Source: Apostichopus japonicus (Eukaryota; Echinodermata; Holothuroidea; Aspidochirotida; Stichopodidae). From it: a stretch of DNA of 60,000 nucleotides. This document shows, piece after piece, positions 26,201 through 41,200 of this stretch. The position numbers and the translations under genes were made by a program. The stretch spans positions 3,231,001 to 3,291,000 of the forward strand of contig NC_092575.1 in assembly GCF_037975245.1 (NCBI RefSeq). Reading direction: 5' to 3'. The notes beneath the pieces were generated by a model. It worked only from the letters and a program-made list of their open reading frames with translations, had not been told where the DNA came from and did not search any database. The first letter of the stretch is position 1, and every line of letters starts with the position of its first letter.

Positions 26201-29200
26201 AGGTTAGGACTGATATGACCAGCACCCTCTGTTGGACAGCTCCATTGGAAGATATACCATCATATCAACAACATTGCTTTACATTTTGACTTTTAGAGAA
26301 GAGAGCAGCAGACATTTCCTTAGAAACAGCCGATGACCAGTGTAAGTCCCTTCGTAAAGAGCGCCATGGTGCAATCTACTGGGTGTCATTAGAATTAATA
26401 GGGGCTGCAATTTTTGGGGTTGCCGTTTTTTCCAGTTTTCCAGACCAAACTGTGTAAGTTTGGCCTATCCTTGGACTCCTACGGACTGGACAATATTCAA
26501 ACAGCCAGATGAACAGAATTTCGCCCAATTTTGACTAGATTTTTCTGTAGAAGTTATTTGCTGTCCCTCTGAATGCCTTGTGTTATGGCTAGACAAGTGC
26601 ATATGTGTCAATGTTTGTTTTTTGATATGTTCCTCCGCATTTCTGTAAAACTGCGGACAAGTTTAGGGAACTAGTCTACCTGTAAAGTTGACTTATCTGA
26701 CCGGAAAATGTTTGACTTATCCTTGTCCGATTAGTCCAATCTTTGGCCTTAGGTCTGGAAAACTGGTAACCCTGGTTTGCTCTGAATAATAATTGAAATA
26801 CTAATGGCTAAAGCTTTGCCATGACAATGGGAGTTTTCAAAATCACTTCTTTTGCTCTCTGCTGGAAATAAAACATCCTGTGCATGAAATATTGATCAAT
26901 GAAAGTTCCTTTCGTGTCGTAAAGGTCTTAAAAACTGTTTCAAGTGGTAAGAAGGAAAAAAAAAAAAATCTGTTTAACAACAGAGAATCAATCTATTATT
27001 AGCATGTTGATATCAATGATTTGATATAAAGTAGTTAAAATCTGAATTGCTTTGTGATGAAAATATTTGGCAGGATTTTTCCACTAATATGACTCACTGC
27101 GGTGGCTGCCTGCATTTCAAAATCTTTGCCCTGGTCGTCGGGCGACTTCGAGGGTCGCCACGGCCGTAAGCTAGGGCCATTGTCTTTTTCCAGCCGTTTT
27201 GCAAGAGAAGTGGTTTCGAAAGCTTATAAAACTAAAATGATAAGAGCAGCACTAATTCATTAACACAAGTTATTAGTAGTTCATTAACTCACATGGGTGT
27301 GGTTGCTGATTTATGCATCATATATAAACCTATAGAGTATCTTTTGTTTCATTTCAGTTTTAGTTCAGTTTTGCGTTGTCATAATTTAAATTGAAAGACT
27401 GCTATAAAGTTAGTAGGCTGAACAGCTGTTCATGCTGCATTTTGCCCTATTTATGATGTTTATTTCCCACTCCCCACCCACCCCCACTGCCTCCCCCCAT
27501 CTCCTAGCCTACAATACAGCTCATGTTTCATAGCTTTTATGTACGTATCCCTGGGGGGATTTATATTGTCTATCAATAGACTTCCACACCATGAGAGAAG
27601 CAACATTAATCTTAATAATGTAAGAAAGGAACCAACACAATATAATACTATTTTTTTTTTTTTGGCTAACAGAAAATATGAAATGGTAATGAACGTTTGA
27701 AAGTTCTAAGAAATCCAGGGTCTGCTATTCCCCAGGTCTACATGAAATGCCTGCGTGGAGTTATTAATAGGTGAAACCGAGATCATCAATCTCGTCATAA
27801 AATTGACCCCTGGGGTTTCAGCGTCAGGTTTGGGTCGTCATGGTGATTATTACCGTGCATCACTTTCATGGAAAGCTGCATTTAACTTAAAGTGTCGTAA
27901 GCTCATCTAAATTTTAAGTTCCCCGAGTTTCAGGGGTAACTTTTTAAACATATTTCGAAAAGAAGACAGAACGAGAAAAGTTCAAAAGCATCAACGATGG
28001 CCATGGGCTATGGTTATTCATTGGATGACTCATCTGAAATGCTAATTGGAGTCAGTGAATTAACTGATTAGTCGATTGATCCAGAGGGTTAGTAACAAAT
28101 GGGAATGTGGGAGGGGGAATTGTAGCGGTGCGGCTGAAGGGTGGGGAGGGGGGTGTGTCAGAGAAATGGATGCAATGGACATTTTTTGTAAAGTAAAGGA
28201 TCACTTTGTTTTAAGAAAAGGACACGACTAAACATCGAGGGTAAACTTTTTATTATTTACATGTCTCCACAAGACTGTCGCACTCTGGCTCTCTTGGCTC
28301 TGCAGCCGACTGGTGAATTTCTTTTCTTAATACTGATTTTGATATAGAACTGCACAACTAAGTGGTAAATATTTTTCTAGTTATTGTCTCCCATGATCCA
28401 TGAAGTATGATAGCTTAAAGCCAACCGTTGATCTTATCTTGAAAAGAAAATTTAATAACCTCAAACTATGAGTCTAGTTTTACTTGCTCCTGGGAACAGT
28501 GAAAAACACATCTCCGTTTTAGCCCTTCATCGAAATGTTGTGTTTATCTCCAGAATTTGTCATGTCTGTCCGGTGTGCTAAGAGAGTGCCCTTAAGTTTG
28601 TTCATTTTCGTAAATAGGACAGACGTTACAAACTGAGAAACAGCCCGACAGACAATGTCTGTAGTTCTCATTACATTCATGATTACTGCTTTTGTTTGTT
28701 AGTGGTTACCCAATTACAGGTGAATAATGAGTAACTATTATGAACAAAGAAAGTGACTAGGAGGGGCATAGATTGATAACCAATTGGAAATATAACAGAA
28801 GTGTATAATAAAGGATATTGTCATGGAATGTTTTCAGGAAATAAAAAACCCACCTTGTAACTGAGGGGGGAGGGGGAGGTGTCTGCTTTAACCAACATTG
28901 TTGGACAGAATTTAAAATTGTTCCTGTAAGCCAAAAGTTTCAGTATCTTTGTAGAGAAAAATGGTAATTTGTACAGTTGTAGGGGACAAAATGAAATATG
29001 TTTAAGTCTTGCAGGGTGACTATATTAAATATTATTTCCTCTGTATGATGGGATGGTTTGACTAAATTGAAAATTAAAACCTTACTCATTATTTTTTATG
29101 ATTATCACTGGTAATTATTATATTTGGTAACAGTTTTTGTGCAATATCAGAAAACCAGCTTTCAAGCCCCAACATGTTATTAACCGTGGTGGACATGATT

Positions 29201-32200
29201 AATATGAAGAAGAAATGAAAGAAGAAAATTCATCATGTTTTAATAATAACGTTTTCCCAGAGAAAATTATCCTTGTCATGAGAAATCATGTGCGCACGGT
29301 CAGCGTGAAGTCACTAGCAAAAATAACGAGATATGCTATCAGATGATCACGTCATGATGGAGTGAAATATTCTATTTTAATGCATGACACGTGAAAAGGA
29401 AATAATGTCAGAAATTGATAGAGGTTCTAAGACCGTTGGTACTTTTGTAAAGATTCCTTTAATAATGTTTTGTGATGTCAAAGTAGGTGGGTTGAACTCT
29501 CTTCAAGGAAATGGTGTGTTTTCTCAGAGAATAATGTAGCTTTTCAAATTGTTGTTGTAGCAGCTTTGGAAGTCTCTGGATATTGTCTCTCATAAAATAC
29601 TATGTAAATTTAAAAAATATGAAAAGCAATACATTTTTACACTTGCATAGCAGTTTGACCATTTTGCATAGCATTTTGCATAGTATTTTGCATAGCATTT
29701 GCATAGCATTTTGCATTGCATTTGCCTAGCATTTTGCATTGCATTTTGCGTAGCATTCTGCGTAGCATTTTGCGTAGCATTTGTGATGCGATACTGGATA
29801 AGTTTTACCCTGCTTCTGTTTACAGAGTCATTGGTTGTTGGACTCCATATTGGTTGTAACTTCATGATGATCATGATTTTATCTCATTAGTTTAATTATA
29901 CCGTAAGTGTTCACTCGAAGCCAAACGTGTAGATATTAATGCCTGTTATGCAAACCGCAAGTATAACTTCTGGTCACTATGTGCGTAGTTTAGTAACACA
30001 AACCCAGATCGACCAATCAATAGAAAGAAGAATATTTTCGATGATTATCCGGTGACATCCCACCGTAATATACCTTTCTTCCTACGTTTAATACCGTTTT
30101 TGTCCCCATGGAATAAGTTCCCTTGTATTGTGAAGGCAGTACTACGTTCCCTTTTGATGTTTCCACTGTAACCATTTACATAAAAGACTAAGAAATGACT
30201 TGTTCCCATATTGGTTTCATAATGACTTCATTGTAAAGGAAGTTGTTTTTCTTCTTCTTTCAATGCCAAAGTTGGGTTAGGGACAGGGGGAGGGAGGAGG
30301 GAGGGAGAAAAGTGGAAGGAAGGACTGGGGGTGTAGTTTGGGAAGACTGAATTGCCAAATTAATACACAAGAGGAACAAAGCCCTTTCTTGGCTTAGATT
30401 GTGTCAATGGCAAATGCTTTTGTTCTAAACAGAATCCTGTAATTTTGTTTTCTTATTTAGGCATATTAAACAAAATTTTTTTCTTATTCATTTGATATTT
30501 TTTTGACTATCATTTTTGTATCATAATCATCATCATCATCATCTTCTTTCTTTTCCTTTGATCATTTCTTTTCTTTTTGTTTTTTTTTGCTTCATAAATA
30601 TTTATTCCACTCTTCCACAGATGAAAATATGCCATCACCTTTAATCCATCGCAGATCAGGTATTTTTGACCTGCTGTTACCCCGCATCTCTACCCTGCCC
30701 CCCACCCTATTTCCCACCCTGTTCCCTGCCATAACAACCCATTACACCCCCTCCCTGCCTTTGTACCCTTTGGTTTTCTACTTTCTTTGATACTTTTCTG
30801 TCAAACCCATTCACATACTTAAATTTTTAATTCTAACAATTTTGCTGTGGAGGAAAAGAAAATGCTGTGATCCCTCGTGAGAATTCTTGTAAGATTCTAA
30901 GCGTTGCCAAGGAGGTTAATATTAAACTCCCCCAATGTGACCCAATTGTGATACTCAGGGGCAAGAACTAGCCATTATAGACTCCTTCATTCCATGAGGC
31001 AATTAGAATCAGTTGAGAATTAGAGAGGGGAGGAGGGAGTGGGCATGGGGGTTGGGAAAAGAAAGGGGAAGAGGATGGAGATGTTAATAGTCACACTATC
31101 TTCAAGTTTAATATTGACTTTTATATTTGTTACTCAGACTCATATTTCGTGTCCATCAGGTTGTTACCTTTTCTACATTTATTAAAAATAGACAATTTTT
31201 AACTTGTGCTCCCCTCCCTACCCCCCCCCCCCCCCTATTCATACTTGTTAATTATTGAAGATAATAGTTTAGGTAGATTACCTAGCTGATTTGGTATAGC
31301 AATTGTTCTCCCCCTCAGTATCCGTCCCCTCCCCCTCCGTACCCCTCCCCTCCTTCTGTACCCAACCCCCTCTTGACCCCTTCCCCTATGCTATTGTGAG
31401 AATTGGTTGAAATTCTGAACCAGATGGAAAGAGTATCTAATACTCAATATAAGATTGCAGTTCTGATATTAAACAATGATTCCCCCAAAACATAAGTTTT
31501 GATGCAAAATTTTTCACATTTTAGTCCCAATGCAGTTTTTCATATAGGTATTACATATACATCGCATGCAAGAAACAATATTGGATTTTTTAAAAAAAAA
31601 TTTTTTTTTTAATTTCACAGAATTTCAACTTGACTTTAGTCAAGATAAGTGAACACAATAGATGAAAACATATAAAAACCTTTATTATAAGTTAACACTT
31701 TTATCTGGGTCAGGATTTTTTTTTTGGTTTCGATACATTATGAAAAGCAGAACTAAACACGCCCAACTCCCAAGTTTTCATAAACAGAATACTAAACAAA
31801 GTGACCAAATATTGAGTTTAATACAAAAATCCGGGTAGTTCCTGTTGATAACCCACGCAGTAAGTGGCTGTTCATGCCTACTCTCCCCTCTTTTTTTTCT
31901 TTATTATTTTGTTATTTTTATGTGTTTCTTTATAACATGTTTCCTTTCATTTGTCAGAAAATCATTTTCAGTTAAAACCACAAAGTGGTGTTTTCATCAA
32001 TATCATATAGTCACAACAGATCTAAAAAAAGAATGACTTCCTACCTGATCAGATCCTGTTTTGAAATGATTCATATTTTAAAGAAGGAGGCTATTAAAAT
32101 AAATATCTATTTAACCAAATCGCAAACAGAAAGTAACAGGGCAGAATCAGCCGAGCTGAGTGGGGCTTGTGCCAAATTTGAGTTTGTTGCTTAAATACAC

Positions 32201-35200
32201 GATGTAATGTGGAATCGAATCATCTTACCGCCCTGCAGAGTCAAGAACTGACTATTAATGAATGCTGGAAAGCTTGGTTGTGGTACAGCACAGGATTTGT
32301 AATCTATAGGTCTCTGTTTAGTTATCAATTTCTATGCAATAATTATCCTGTAGCCCTCCCATGTTTTCTTTCCTGTAGGTGAATCGTTATTAGTCCAATC
32401 AGAAACAGCTAGAAAATGTTGAAAGAACTTTTTATCAGCTAGTTTTTGAGAGAGAGACAAGAACGTTTGCTGCGCTTGCTTGTCAGGACTTTGCAAGCAT
32501 ACCACCACTCCACCCCCACCACTCCCCCCCCCCCCAGTTATTGCATTGATAGAACCCAGGTAGTGGAAACAAGGGGGATTTCCAAAAAAAGGGGATGTCA
32601 AAAAAAACAAAAAAAAACATTGTGTGTAATTATCTTTTAAAATAAATCAGCAGAAAACCGACTGATTCATATTGGCATTGACGACATCATGTGTGTTGTA
32701 AATTGCCCCAAAAATTTCCCCAATTTGCAACTTTGTTTAACTTTTAATGCTTGACTGTCTCAAGAGGGAAACGACCATGATTGTTGTAAGCTAATAAACG
32801 TTATAGGATGTGTAATATCACACAGTGTTGAGAAATGTTTAAAGCTAATTTAAGGGAAACTAGGTGGTGTATATTATGGGGTGAAAACAGCAAATGTTGC
32901 GGATATGCTGACCCCAATAGTTCAAAGTACCTATTCACAAATGTGGATCTACGCTTGGCTGATTTAGAAACTTCCTAAAAATAACTACTATTTCCTTGAC
33001 AAAAGTGTCACTTTTCACTATTGGTTTTGGTAAAAACCAGAGGAAAGGCTGATATGAGTATTTCTACTGTAGCTGTCTAGACATATATATGCAAATATAT
33101 ATGCATATGCTTATATCTATATATGCATAAATATGCATTTTATATTTGCCAATTATAAGACATAAAAAACGAAGCTCTTGGCTTAAAAAGGCTTTTCTAT
33201 ACACAGAGAATACTTTGAGGGATTTTTGGAACGTCACATTTCCGCAGTAGGGAAAACTTGGGGACTTTAATCCTCAAAATAGATCATATAGTGGCATTTC
33301 AATGTGAAATTTTTATGGCAAAATTAATTGAATCATTTGCACAAAAAAAGAAGAAAAAAGTGGCTTACAGAAACAAAACGAAATCCCAATGGCCTTTTCT
33401 CTCTTTCCCATATTAATTTAAACTTACAGATCCATATTATTGATAATATTAGTGAATATTTCAATGCTTTGAACCATGTGAATAGTTATTGGTAATATTC
33501 AGATATATTGTTATGCCGATGAAATTGTTGATACTTTTATTCTATATCTGATTTCTGTCTCTCCCTTTACCATAAATTCATCGGCTTCAGCGAATCATGG
33601 TTTAACGACCAAATTTTCCCCTTCAGGGTCTGGGTGTTGCCCCCCCCCAGTGGGGTTCCAAGGGAAAAGCCTCTGGTTGGGGATGAAAATTTCAGCATTT
33701 GTCGCTCATTTCATTCAAATTGGTTGGCCTATATCCATATTGAACATTTCCAACGAGTATCGAAAAATGCTTTCTCCTCCATTTTGTAAAGTACGGAAAA
33801 TATCATTTATCATCGACAACTCATAAACAATAAAATAAGTCCGCTTCAACGATCATTAGAGGTTAGGCCTAGTGTTATAGAATACGCACATGTATATGCA
33901 TACGGTTAGGCCTAGTGTTATAGAATACGCACATGTATATGCATACGGCTTGGCCTAGTGTTTAATACGCACATGTATATGCATACGGTTCATTGCGCGA
34001 AACACTCGGTGACCTTTACTGCACCGTGTATCAAATGTTTATTTACAAAGCATGATCAGCAACGAGAGTTATAGTGGTTACTAACTCACTGTTCGTGAGT
34101 CGTACAATGGATAATGACTTAGGATAGCCGATTATAATATAAATACGAATACTGAATAGATTTAAATGTGTAATGATGTAAAAGAGAGTTTTTGTTGTTT
34201 GTGAGACGTAATATTTTATATTTTTGTGACTTTTTTTTTATATTATTATTATTTTTGTGATGGGCTTTTTGACCGCTTTGCTGACAACTTGTCCAGCGCT
34301 GGTGATACTAATATTTTCTTCACTGGCCAAAATGTTATTGTATTGATAGACACAAATTTTCAGGAACTTACAAAATTCTTTGCTTGGTTCTCTGCTTTCT
34401 CTTAATGTGAGTGAAACTAATATTGTTTTTAAAAATAATAACAGCAACGTGAATAACGTGACATATCAATGGATGGAAAATAACTTAAATTAAGAGTACA
34501 TTATACAACGTTTGAAGGGGCTATGATAGGCTCTGGATTGCCCAAGCTGTTGGGATTCTCTCTAATTTGAAGCATTCACTACCGAGACAAGTTCTTCGTT
34601 CATGATATTTTACTCTTATTCATCCCCATCTCACTTATTGTGTGACAGTTTGGTCCAGTACAATGGATTCTTATATTACAAGCTATTTGCTTCTCTCAAT
34701 CTCCTTAAATTTCCTGACCTTCTAAATGTTCATATTGCTAATTTTTTTTTGGGGGGGGTTCTGTAATATTAATAATCATAATCCTCCTGTTTTCAAGGTT
34801 ATTTTACGTACAATAAAGATATACATAATGATAATACAAGGCAGGCTGATAGCTTGCACAAACCACGTCCTGGAACTAATGTTATTATGCAGAGCTTATT
34901 AATTAGCTAATACTTTTTGGAATTCTTTGCCTGATACAACGAAAATGAATGTTTTGACACATTCGATGAAAAAGAATCTTAGTACTTATTCAGATAGCTA
35001 TTGAATTTTCACTAGTACTTATTATTCAGATAGCTATTGAATATTCACTACTTATTATTCAGATAGCTATTGAATATTCACTAGTACTTATTATTCAGAT
35101 AGCTATTGAATATTCACTAGTACTTATTATTCAGATAGCTATTGAATATTCACTAGTACTTATTATTCAGATAGCTATTGAATATTCACTAGTACTTATT

Positions 35201-38200
35201 ATTCAGATAGCTATTGAATATTCACTAGTACTTATTATTCAGATGGCTATTGAATTTTCATGAGTACTCATTATTCAGATAGCTATTGAATAATCACTAG
35301 TACTTATTCATAAAGCTAGTGAATATTCATGTATACATAATACTGTATTACCTGGAGTTTTTTCTATGTTTCAAACCATTTGATCTTGTATTTTAACCCA
35401 TGGATGTTACTTTTTGTTAATATTTTGTTTTGGGTGGGGGGGCGGGGGTTTAGTTGATCTACATCATGCATTAACTCCTTTATGTTGCTATCTGTGTAAA
35501 CTGCAAGACGTCCATTAACCTCGGGGAAGGGTTCGCTCTTAAAACTTATTTATAATGCTCAAAACAGATTCCATTGCATGTTTGGTTATGCTCCATCATT
35601 GCTTCCAATCATCTGCTTAGAGAGGATATCATCAGTAAATGCTAAGATAACTTTGGGGAAAACCATTTTGGAACATGTTCCAATTTATGGATGGTGATGG
35701 GAAAACTTGTCAGCTTTAGATTTTTTGCAATTTATTGCAGACAATGCTGCATTTTCCCCCTCCACGCCCCCCCCACCAAAACAAAAAAAAAAGTAGAAAA
35801 AGCATGGAAACAAAAATGATCTGCAGTTTTATTTAATATTTATGAAAAAGTGAGTAGTCGTGTCTCGGTTAGAGGCAGTGCTTGGAATTGGGATGGACCA
35901 TTTACAGTAAGGGGGGGAATCTTAAAGGAGATCCAGATCCAATCATAATCTTTATGTTTATGTGATAGATATGCTTGTGATATTTGTCACCGTGTCAAAC
36001 TTTAACCCACTTTGTCCCACTATCATCCACTGGTTGGCTAGTTTTGGGAACAGAAATTAAAATATATATAGTAATATTTGTTATTGTTATTAACAATAAT
36101 AATAATTATTATGAAACAAAAGGGAAAAAATACACTGGACTAAGTTTTTGAGTCAGTGATGCAGTGGTGGTCTTCACACTGTATGTACCTGCTGAAAAAA
36201 TCTGTCCACCAGTAAAAGGTACCATAGACTTGCAATTGTTTAATACTTTGCCAAAAATTGCCAGTCCACACAGAGTCCACTTTTCCGGCTCAAGCCCCTT
36301 GTATCGTGCGAGAAGTCCTCCATCTGATTAAAGTCCGGCATCTGTCCCTGCGTATTAAATCATTCTCTCCGTGTATTTCTGCCCGCAGTTCCAAACGACG
36401 GGCCGTGTTCGCCATTCTCTCCCGGAGAGTCGAGCTCCAATCCCTCGTCTACAACGTCGTCCACGCCGTCGAGCCCCAACCCTTATGCAAATTCCTCGGC
36501 TAGTCCGACTCCGTCGAGCTCCATTCAGGCATCTCCAAACCCGGGCCTGGAATCACAGTTTACATTCCCAGACGTTACAGTCGTTGATAGTATACAAAGG
36601 TAGGTCCTTTCCCGGTCGCCTAGAAGGAAGAAGGAAGGGGGGGGAGGGTAATTGGCAGAAGGAAAGGGGTACAGGAGACAAGCTAAGTGTATGTCAGGAG
36701 TCAACGTTGACAAGATGACAAATAAAGTTCAAGTTAACAACTGACATGGATCTAGGAGATGGGAGGGGGGAGGTGTTTATTCTCCCCCCCCTTCGCCCCT
36801 GAACAAGGATGCTAGAGCTATCATAAAACTTATCTTGAAATTGTACTTTTATGATAACTAGATGCATGAGAAGGAGTGAACCCCTTTAAAGTAATGACAG
36901 TAAGATATTTTGATTCCTCTTGTTGAATATTGATTCTTCTTGTAGTGATATTTTTTTTTTGTACCTCAAAAGCTGTTTGTTGGTCTCCTGTTTCGGTCAG
37001 AGGATCTTTAGACGGCTAACTTAGCTTTTAGCTCTCCTTTTCTTTGTATACCATTCCGTACCAGATACCCCAAAGAATGCAATTCGTTGTTGCGACCGGT
37101 TGAGTTCCATTTCCAAATAATGTTTGAAATTTTTGTTGTGACCAGAAATCCAGTCCGTGGATTTCCCCTTTGAAGTCAAATCACACCATTGTTTTACAAT
37201 AGTCGTTTGAATGAGATAGTATTTTGGTTGTTGAAGTTACGAGTCTGTCTGAGGCTGACACACATCAAGTTTTATATTTATTCCATTTTCATTGACAATT
37301 TGTTTCTGTCTCCAAACGTTCTCTTACAGCGATCAAGTCCGATCTATAAACAGCGACGTAACATTGACCATAGATTCCAGCACGTCCCATCATGTGAGTC
37401 TTTAGAATAATTTGATATCATTTATTTTTGACCTTGCAGGAGGAGAAGGGAGGGAATCAATGTGGGGGATTGCTTTATTTCCATCTTAGAGAAATGAAAG
37501 GAAATTATCAACGAAGATAGGAAAGGGGGGGGGCAGGGAGGGGTCATGGAGAGGGGGAGGTAAGGGATGTGGGGGATTCCTTTATTTCCATCTTAAAGAA
37601 ATGAAAGGAATTTCAGATAAAAGATTGGAGAGAGGCTGGGGCAGGGATCGGGGGGGGGGATGGGACATTGGGGATCGATCAATTTTCACTTTGAAGGAGA
37701 GAAGAGAGACCAGAAAACAATTGCTCATCACTGGAACCTACGATGTATTCACGTACATAATCTGTGTGTTTCATAGACAAGTGCATTTCGCAGACTACAA
37801 GTTTGAGTTAAGAGTGGTGTACAGTCGATGGTAATGCGATGATAGATAAGCTGAAAATGGATATAGATGTAACCAATCATGCCTCCCCCCCCCCCCCCCC
37901 AAATGAACGTGTTGGCAAAGCAATTTTTCAAAATTAGCAGTGTGAAAAAAAAGTGAAAAAAAAATAGATTTTCTAATGCATTTTATTGGGATGATTTTCT
38001 TTCAGCCTTTCACAGACTCTGAAAGAACATTGCCAGATCAAGGGGTTGAATCACTTGACTATGCATCCGATAGCGGCTCGTCAGATCACGTTCTCGTCAG
38101 GAAGCATAGCGTAAGTTCTTCGTGACCTCTCCGAAGGTCACGAGACATAATTTGATGTGTCTCTGAAAGCCAACGGTCAGAATATATGTATGTATACACA

Positions 38201-41200
38201 CCTTGGGTGAAATGCATATTTATGTTAGTCCATAGGATTTACAAGAACCTTTGTTCAGTAGCCAGTAGTCAGTAGTTAACATTTGATAAGACAGACTTTA
38301 GCAGGGAATCTCTTAGTTTGTTCCCTTTCTGGTATTGTTTGCAGGCATGAGCTTTTTCCGCGAATTCGTGGAATATCCGTGATTTCTTTTCTAACTCGGG
38401 ACAAAAACTTGTATCCTAACACACTGTAGCAAAAGCAAACTGGAGCCTATACCTCGATTTTTGCAAATTTCAGTGATTTATTTTTTACCCCAGGCTCGTT
38501 CCTGTGTTTATCCTTTTAGGAATTGAACTTCATAACTTTCTATGAGAAGAAACCTGGAATAATTAGAACAATTACAAAACAAAAGAGGGAAAAAAATGTC
38601 CTAACAGTGGCCCAATTTTTCCTCTGCTAAATATAATTTGTTTAATCATCAAATAAATATTATTTGTTTAATCATCACGCCTTTAAACTTTTATACTTTA
38701 TTTCTGTGAACTCTTATGTTTGCCATTCTTATGTCTTTTTACCCTTTATCATCTTGTATTTGTCTTATATGTACATATGCGAGCTTGTAATTTCCCTTTT
38801 GGGATGAAATAAAGTTTTACTTACTTACTTATAACTTGAAGTTTAGGTTGAAATTTGATATTTTGGTTTAGTCTTTTCACGGAATAAATAGTGTTGACAT
38901 TTTGTGCAACAAGGTGTCAGAATTTTCATTCCAAATGCAACTTGAAACGTTTATAAAGTATAATCTTCGGGTCAATTTTCTCCCACAAGACATTTGGACG
39001 ATAACGTAGACTTCATAAATATCTTTTATAACGAAAAACATTTCCCAAAAATTTGTTGTTTTTTTCTTTCGACAGAATGCTGTTGCTTCTGAATGGGACA
39101 TTCCATTTGATCAACTTGAAGTGAAGGAACTTCTGGGTCATGGCAGATTCGGCCCTGTTCACCGGTTAGTATGGAGACTTTGTGTCTTTGGTTTCGTTCT
39201 ATTCCGTGAGGGGGGGGGGAGGAGATGGGATGGGATGGGAGAGACAAAGGGGAGGGCTAGGGCTGGCGGGATATTTTTAATAATCTTTATGAAGCGATGA
39301 ATTTTTATAAAGATCGACTCCTCATGCTCACATTTTTTTTAAAAACTACAGTACTGATTTCGCTTAACTCCCGTTAAAATTCGTTAAAAGGAAAATAACC
39401 GAATTTCCACGTTTTGTCATCGAAATTCCCCGATTTTTATCGAAATTCCACGAATTTTAACGATTGGTTATTTCGGTCATTTCCTTCGTGGAATTTTCAA
39501 CGATACGTTGAAATTCTTTTTTAAACGAAATAGAAGGTCAATGTGTGGTTACGAGAAACGTCGGAAAACGAGCAACTTCGTTTATTAGTATTGATTAGAC
39601 TTTAGAACAGTCGTTTGAAGGCAGGAATTTTCTCAAGAACATTCCTGTACTTACTGAGTAGTGACACTCAAAGAAACATGTAGTGAAACTGACGGGGGAC
39701 GTTTTCTAACTGTGAACCCCAAACACAGTGACATAAGTCTTAACTTCGCCAGGACGTAAAAGAGGTTGCAGTCAAAGCTATGTACCACGAGGCACCCTTC
39801 CAGATAAATTATGAGTGCTGTTTAACCATTTAAATAACAATGAATGGACATATAAACTTGGTTTACTTGCAGATTACGAAAAATAGTTATTTTTTAGAAA
39901 TGTAAATTTGGTTTTTTATTAGAGTTGGAGTATGAAACTTTGTTTCTGAGCGAAAACATGTAACTTGAAGCAAAATAAAGATGCCCCGCCCATTCTGCGA
40001 GGACGCTTCCATTTTTCGAAAAGGCGTTTTCTCTTTTTATTTTTTCTATTTTGTTTACTTTTAAACATGAAAATTATTTTAAAATATGTAAAGAACTTAG
40101 TAATGTACTGCAAACTATCTATAAAAACAAAAAAACGATGTTTTAGGCATGAATAATGTGTTTAATATAACTAAAGTAGTAGGCCAATAGTCATGAGCTC
40201 ATGATGATAGTGTCGTCAATTCGTTTTCTCAGTTTATATTTGCGACATATCACCCGTGTACATCGATCAATGGCATGGTGAAAACCCCGTGTGAAAATAT
40301 GTTGACCCCAAAAGACGCAAATGGCCGTTCTAGAAAGTACCGTCATAACATTAACAACACAAGGCCAGTTTGCTCTCTCAGGTCCGCACGTGTACAGCCA
40401 TTTTTTCACACATGATATTATGCTGTGCATGCATTGCGGGCGCGATTGCGGCAAACATAAAAGAAAATGAATGAAACTGAAAAACGATATTTTTTCACAA
40501 ATATTGATGCTTAGATAAGTGCTTCCTCACAATCAACGAGCCGCCCTAAAATTCGCTCCGCTTACGGAAAAACTTCTATATATATAACAAATGGAAAAAC
40601 CCGAGTTTTTACACACATAATTCCAACTGACATTGGTCACAGAACATAAGTAGGTCATTGACATTCGAACTTGGCAACTTGCCCAAGTTCATCGCACCAT
40701 GGGAACGACACAACACATTGAACATGATGTTATATTCTCCCGCCATCTGGACGCCGAGTGTAATATGCAAATTATGAATGGTACTGCGCAGCGTGGTTAA
40801 ATCTTAACCTATTGCGACACAAATTTTGGGAAGCTGTTGTTTGAAGTAACTTTTGTATCAAATGTAAGGTACTGTATCATGTATGTGACCAGGGGCGTAG
40901 CGAAGGGTTTTTTGTTGTTGGGGGGGGGGGTGTGGAGAATTTGATTTGCCGACGGATCTGGAAGTGGTGACTGAAATGGGGGAGGGGTCTATGGGGACAC
41001 CCCCTCCCCTTTGGAAAATTTTTAGTTTTGAAACGTCCTTAGATGCAATCTGGTGCATATTTTAAGTCAAATTTGACTTGCCGACGGATCTGGAAGTGGT
41101 GACTGAAATGGGGGAGGGGTCTAAGGGGAGGGGGACGGCGGGAAACGGCGTTTAAACGTTTAACCGACCGGCAGGGGATACGGTGAAACGGTTAGCGAAA

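Larger units (their letters stand above)
23644..36388 (+). other. KSR: KSR introns around mini-exons h and i (12.7 kb in total)
   Basis: Apart from the exons at 26297-26341 and 30621-30659, nothing coding was recognised. It contains an inverted-repeat unit at 25844-26230, GCATTTTGCATA repeats at 29645-29790, a 43-bp triplet at 33861-33990 and a 36-bp array at 34985-35330. The rest is AT-rich intron with several poly-G and poly-C runs. Confidence 0.65.

Noticed and set aside
29590-29890. Frames with NATQNATQ or AFCVAFCV repeats
   Set aside because: Arise from the GCATTTTGCATA satellite-like tract.
40890-40935. CAGGGGCGTAGCGAAGG, resembling a common invertebrate MITE end
   Set aside because: No matching inverted partner could be delimited; it lies inside the 3.76-kb element and may be part of it.
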